DNA of 64,000 bases, taken from NCBI RefSeq assembly GCF_000719095.1, contig NZ_JOEH01000005.1, forward strand, positions 124,001 through 188,000, in the 5' to 3' direction. Source of the stretch: Streptacidiphilus jeojiense. GTDB lineage: Bacteria > Actinomycetota > Actinomycetes > Streptomycetales > Streptomycetaceae. Below are positions 60,651 through 64,000 of this stretch, in pieces; position 1 is the stretch's first letter; the number at the start of each line of letters is the position of its first letter. The position numbers and the translations under genes are program-made. The notes below the pieces were generated by a model, which did no database searches, had not been told where the DNA came from, and worked only from the letters and a program-made list of their open reading frames with translations.

Positions 60651-62974
60651 GGCGTCTCCCTCACCCTCGCCTCGCCGGTGCCGCGGCCCTGCGGGGAGCT
60701 GGGCGGCAGCGGGTCGTCCCGGGAGGCCTGGGCCTCCGGATAGGCCGAGCGGCCCGGCGGCATCGGCGGGGCCGGGACCGGGCTCACCTCGGGCGCCGGG
60801 TCGATCCGGCAGGCGCAGACCTTGTACTCGGGGATCTTGGAGCGCGGGTCCAGCGCGTCGATGGTCAGCGCGTTGGCGCTGGTCGGGAACGGCCAGTGGT
60901 ACGGGACGAAGGCGTGGTCGGGCCGGATCGCCTCGGTCACCAGCGCCGGGAACACCTCGCTGCCGCGCCGGGTGGTGACCCGGACCGGGTCGCCGTTGCG
61001 GTAGCCGTGGCTGGGGTGCAGCTCCACCCAGGGCCGCGGGGTCTGCTCCACCAGGGCTCCCAGCCGCCGGGTCTGATTGCCCGACAGGAAGTGGGCGACG
61101 GTGCGTCCGGTGGTGAGCCGCAGCGGGTACTGCTCGTCGTAGGGGTCGGCCGGCGGGTGCCACTCCACGGTCTGCAGATGGACCTTGCGGTCCGGGTGGT
61201 AGGTCAGCCCGCCCTCGAACAGCCGGGGGGTGCCGGGGTGGTCCAGGTCCGGGCAGGGCCAGGCGATGCCGCCGGTCTGCTCCAGCCGCTCGTAGGTGAT
61301 GCCGAAGTAGTCGTTGACCGAGCCGGACGAGGCGGCCCGCAGCTCGTCGAAGACCTCGCGGGAGCCGGGGAAGTCGAACTTGTCGCCGACGCCGAGGCGC
61401 CGGGCCAGCTCGCACATCACCCAGGTGTCGGTGCGCACCCCCGGCGGCGGGTCCTGGGCCTTGTTGTGCTTGACCACCCTGGCCTCGGCGTTGGCCATCA
61501 CGCCCTCGTCCTCGGCCCAGGTGGTGACCGGGAAGACCACATGGGCGTTGGCCGCGGTCTCGGAGAGGAAGAAGTCGAACTGGGCGTGGAAGTCCAGGGT
61601 GTCGTAGCCGTCCTTGACCACGGCGTAGTTGGGCAGCGAGACGAAGGGGTTGTTGCAGATCCCGATCAGTCCGCGGATCTCCTGCCGCTGCATCTGCCAG
61701 ACCATCTCCATCATCGAGGTCCCGGCCTGCGGCAGCTCGGCCTCCTCGATGCCCCAGAACTCGCTGATCCAGCGGCGGGCCCCGGGGTCGTTGATGGACC
61801 GTCCGCCGGGCAGCAGGTCCGACTTCTGGCCGTGCTCGCGGCCGCCCTGGCCGTTGCCCTGGCCGGTGATGGTGCCGTAGCCGGCGCCGGGCTTGCCCAG
61901 GTTGCCGGTGGCGGTGCACAGGTTGATGACGGTGAGGCAGTTTTCCACGCCCTGGGTGTGGTGCTCGATCCCGCGGGCGTGCCAGGCCATGGCCTTCCTG
62001 GCGCTGCCGAACATCCGGGCCACCTGCTCGACCTGCACGTCCGGGATGCCGCAGATCTCGGCGGCGCGCTGCGGCGGGTAGGCCGCGACGGTGGCCTTGA
62101 GCTCCTCCCAGCCGGTGGTGTGCTCGGCCAGGAACGCCTCGTCGGTCAGGCCCTCGCGGATGACGACGTGCAGCACGGAGTTGAAGAAGGCGGCGTCGGT
62201 GCCCGACCGCAGTGCGACGTGGATGTCGGCGGTCCGGGCGACCGCGGTCTCGCGCGGGTCGACCACGATCAGCCTGGCGCCCCGGTCCCTGGCCCCCCAC
62301 AGGTACTGGGTCATCACCGGGAAGCACTCGCCGACGTTGGACCCGGCGATCAGCAGGCAGTCGGTCTGCAGGATGTCGGCGAACGGGTTGGCGGCCCGGT
62401 CGATGCCGAAGGCCAGCTTGTTGGCACCGGCGGCGCTGACCATGCAGAGCCGTCCGTTGTAGTCCACATGACGGGTCTTCAGCGCGACCCGGGCGAACTT
62501 GCCGACCAGGTAGGTCTTCTCGGAGAACAGGCTGGCCCCGCCGAGCAGCCCGAAGGCGTCGTTGCCGTGCTCGGCCTGGATCCGGCGGACCTCGGCGACG
62601 GTGAAGTCCAGCGCCTCCTCCCAGGAGGCCTCCCGGAAGGGCTCGTCCCGGCTGCGCCGCAGCAGCGGGGCGGTGAGCCGGTCCGGGTGGTTGACCTGCT
62701 GGTAGGCGTTGAGGCCCTTGGGGCAGAGCCGGCTGCGGTTGATGTCGTGGTTGCGCGGCTCGACCCCGAAGACCTTGCCGTGCTCGTCCACCCGCAGGTA
62801 CATCCCGCACTGCACCCCGCAGAAGCAGCAGTGGGTGGGTACCAGCGTCTGCTTGACCTGGTTGGCGTGCCACTGGTCGGCCGGGATGCCGCCGGCGTCG
62901 CGGAAGTTGCGGGCCCCGGGCGGGGCCACCGAGGGGTCGAGGGTGACCGGCACCGGCCCGATCGGACGGCTCAT
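60647..62974 (-). CDS. Molybdopterin oxidoreductase, nitrate reductase (Nas/NarB) type catalytic subunit
   Basis: A 775-residue Mo-bisPGD enzyme of the DMSO reductase superfamily. It has one N-terminal [4Fe-4S] site with Cys49/Cys52/Cys56 (HCCFCGVQCGMY) and Cys84 (RLCPKGLNAY). The putative Mo ligand is Cys177 in DYNGRLCMVSAAGANK, as in assimilatory/periplasmic nitrate reductases. MGD-binding segments include DCLLIAGSNVGECFPVMTQY, WHARGIEHHTQGVEN, GRLTGQ-like TITGQGNGQGGREHGQKSDLLPGG, and RLTTGRTVAHFLSGNQTRR near 635. It has no [2Fe-2S] C-terminal domain and no FAD domain, so separate subunits must donate electrons; a Pro-rich tail follows residue 720. No Tat signal, so cytoplasmic. ATG 62974. 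Confidence 0.88.
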   Translation of the reverse strand: MSRPIGPVPVTLDPSVAPPGARNFRDAGGIPADQWHANQVKQTLVPTHCCFCGVQCGMYLRVDEHGKVFGVEPRNHDINRSRLCPKGLNAYQQVNHPDRLTAPLLRRSRDEPFREASWEEALDFTVAEVRRIQAEHGNDAFGLLGGASLFSEKTYLVGKFARVALKTRHVDYNGRLCMVSAAGANKLAFGIDRAANPFADILQTDCLLIAGSNVGECFPVMTQYLWGARDRGARLIVVDPRETAVARTADIHVALRSGTDAAFFNSVLHVVIREGLTDEAFLAEHTTGWEELKATVAAYPPQRAAEICGIPDVQVEQVARMFGSARKAMAWHARGIEHHTQGVENCLTVINLCTATGNLGKPGAGYGTITGQGNGQGGREHGQKSDLLPGGRSINDPGARRWISEFWGIEEAELPQAGTSMMEMVWQMQRQEIRGLIGICNNPFVSLPNYAVVKDGYDTLDFHAQFDFFLSETAANAHVVFPVTTWAEDEGVMANAEARVVKHNKAQDPPPGVRTDTWVMCELARRLGVGDKFDFPGSREVFDELRAASSGSVNDYFGITYERLEQTGGIAWPCPDLDHPGTPRLFEGGLTYHPDRKVHLQTVEWHPPADPYDEQYPLRLTTGRTVAHFLSGNQTRRLGALVEQTPRPWVELHPSHGYRNGDPVRVTTRRGSEVFPALVTEAIRPDHAFVPYHWPFPTSANALTIDALDPRSKIPEYKVCACRIDPAPEVSPVPAPPMPPGRSAYPEAQASRDDPLPPSSPQGRGTGEARVRETP

Positions 62975-62984
62975 CTGACACCTC

Positions 62985-64000
62985 TCATCTAAAACCCCGC
63001 TTCACGTGCTGCAGATAGGCGCCGCCGCGCAGGACGCGCTTGCAGCGCGGGCAGTACTCGGCCCACTGGTCGAAACCGAGCTTCAGATCGCGCATGGTGC
63101 CGCGCAGGTTCTCGACGTACGGGGCGGTGTCGATCGGCTCGCCGCAGCGGCTACAGGCGAACAACTCCTCGCCCTGGGCCCTGGACCGGTGCTTGAACAG
63201 CTGCATGCCGACCGCGGCGGGGCGCTGGACGATGTGGAAGAACTTGCCGAAGGGCAGGTAGACCAGGGTGAACACGACCGAGACCATGTGGATCACGGCG
63301 AGGAACTCGTAGCCGCCGCCGTGCAGGCAGATCTCCGAGAAGGTGAGCAGCAGCCCGGTGACGGCGATGGTGAGCAGCGCCAGCAGCGGCAGGAAGTCGT
63401 AGCCGAAGCGCTGCCCGGTGGTCGCGGCCCGGTCCCTGGTGCGCCGCCACAGGAAGTAGCCGACCCCGCCGATGACCAGCACCGCTGCCAGGTCCAGCCC
63501 GTGGTACATGGCCCAGCCGAAGGGGCTGCTGGAGGAGAAGCCCAGCACCTTGAAGCCCCAGACCCGCATCTCGTAGCCGGGGCCGGCCGCGCTGGAGGCG
63601 GTGAAGGTGAACCAGCCCCAGGTCAGCGGGAAGGTGATGGCCACCGCCAGCAGGCAGCCCCAGAACATCGCCTGGTGGGCGATCCAGCGGGCGTGCGACC
63701 GGGCGCCCAGGAAGCGCTGGAAGCCCAGGTAGGTGGCGGCCATCTTCGGCAGCGAGCCGGGGGCCCGGCGGAAGTTCTCCCAGGAGAACGCGGTCCGCAG
63801 CCCCTGCCGGAACAGCCGCCAGGCGGCCGGCGTGGAGATCCACATCAGATAGCGGTAGGTGACGCCGAAGGCCAGGAAGACGGTGGCCACGGTGTAGGGG
63901 ATCAGCGCCGAGTCGAAGTCCCGCAGACCCCGGCTGCCCAGCACGATCGCCAGCACCAGCAGCAGCGACACCGCGGCGGCGAGCAGCACCGCCCGCGAGC
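62985..64000 (-). CDS. NarI-like membrane subunit with zinc-ribbon tail (5' end possibly cut)
   Basis: At least 334 residues, with several membrane helices and His residues suited to b-type haem (ARWIAHQAMFWGCLL, WAMYHGLDLAAVL, LHGGGYEFLAVIHMVSVVFTLVYLPFGKFFHIVQRP), as in nitrate reductase gamma/DsrM-like cytochrome b subunits. The C-terminus has two CxxC pairs (CSRCGEPID ... CPRCKRVL), a rubredoxin/zinc-ribbon-like tail. A GTG at 63989 can start the gene, but the frame stays open (SRA) to the window edge. First gene of the nitrate module, ten bases upstream of the catalytic gene. Quinol oxidation is inferred. Confidence 0.8.
   Translation of the reverse strand, partial: SRAVLLAAAVSLLLVLAIVLGSRGLRDFDSALIPYTVATVFLAFGVTYRYLMWISTPAAWRLFRQGLRTAFSWENFRRAPGSLPKMAATYLGFQRFLGARSHARWIAHQAMFWGCLLAVAITFPLTWGWFTFTASSAAGPGYEMRVWGFKVLGFSSSSPFGWAMYHGLDLAAVLVIGGVGYFLWRRTRDRAATTGQRFGYDFLPLLALLTIAVTGLLLTFSEICLHGGGYEFLAVIHMVSVVFTLVYLPFGKFFHIVQRPAAVGMQLFKHRSRAQGEELFACSRCGEPIDTAPYVENLRGTMRDLKLGFDQWAEYCPRCKRVLRGGAYLQHVKRGFR

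Overview
The window is high-GC actinobacterial DNA, most likely from a Streptomycetaceae chromosome (Streptomyces, Kitasatospora or Streptacidiphilus). Reasons: very G+C-rich third codon positions, many GTG starts and 4-bp GTGA/ATGA overlaps, a DmdR/DtxR-type iron box, a CebR-like operator, a second incomplete nuo cluster, and a gene order that as I recall it matches the conserved Streptomyces region running from secE and tRNA-Trp through murB, rpmG and yajQ to htpX and the second nuo operon. No phage, insertion sequence or CRISPR array is visible. The genus is inferred; the sequence alone does not settle it.

Layout. 1-8045 is core genome: truncated secE, tRNA-Trp, a PLP aminotransferase, an adenosine deaminase family gene, murB, an MFS exporter with its TetR regulator and palindromic operators, a hadA/hadB-like dehydratase pair, rpmG, tRNA-Met and tRNA-Thr. 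8342-13701 holds an amidohydrolase-fold protein that has lost key catalytic residues, a GNAT enzyme with an odd acidic insertion, a secreted modular beta-helix glycanase-like protein and tRNA-Tyr. 13915-18406 holds yajQ, a two-gene ABC exporter, a YccF membrane protein and HtpX. 18551-28510 is a ten-gene nuo operon (A, B, C, H to N) with no nuoD, E, F or G. 28763-31785 holds a histidine kinase, a proline/glutamine-rich membrane protein and a stand-alone copy of the kinase's sensor domain; the kinase and the stand-alone protein share a promoter layout.

31838-38007 is a five-gene catabolic-looking cluster on the minus strand (D-aminoacylase-like, luciferase-like flavoenzyme, SDR, second luciferase-like enzyme, ACMSD-like amidohydrolase) with repeated palindromes but no regulator. 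38199-46190 holds an HtrA-like lipoprotein protease, an acyl-CoA dehydrogenase, a very large secreted peptidoglycan amidase, an aldose 1-epimerase and a rhomboid protease. 46311-50807 is an OmpR-type two-component system followed by an ArnT/YkcB-like glycosyltransferase. 50863-57545 holds an iron-regulated siderophore reductase, an acyltransferase, a PhzF-like isomerase, a secreted alpha-amylase with a CBM20, a methyltransferase and a polyprenol-phosphate mannosyltransferase. 57751-64000 is a compact nitrate module: NarK transporter, small membrane protein, Rieske protein, four-cluster ferredoxin, Mo-bisPGD nitrate reductase-like catalytic subunit and a NarI-like membrane subunit cut by the window end.

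The least ordinary features are the nuo operon without nuoD, the Rieske-linked nitrate reductase module, the apparently inactive amidohydrolase, and three sets of shared regulatory motifs that tie separate genes together (28.6/30.9 kb, 14.6/46.3 kb, 34.9/38.0 kb).
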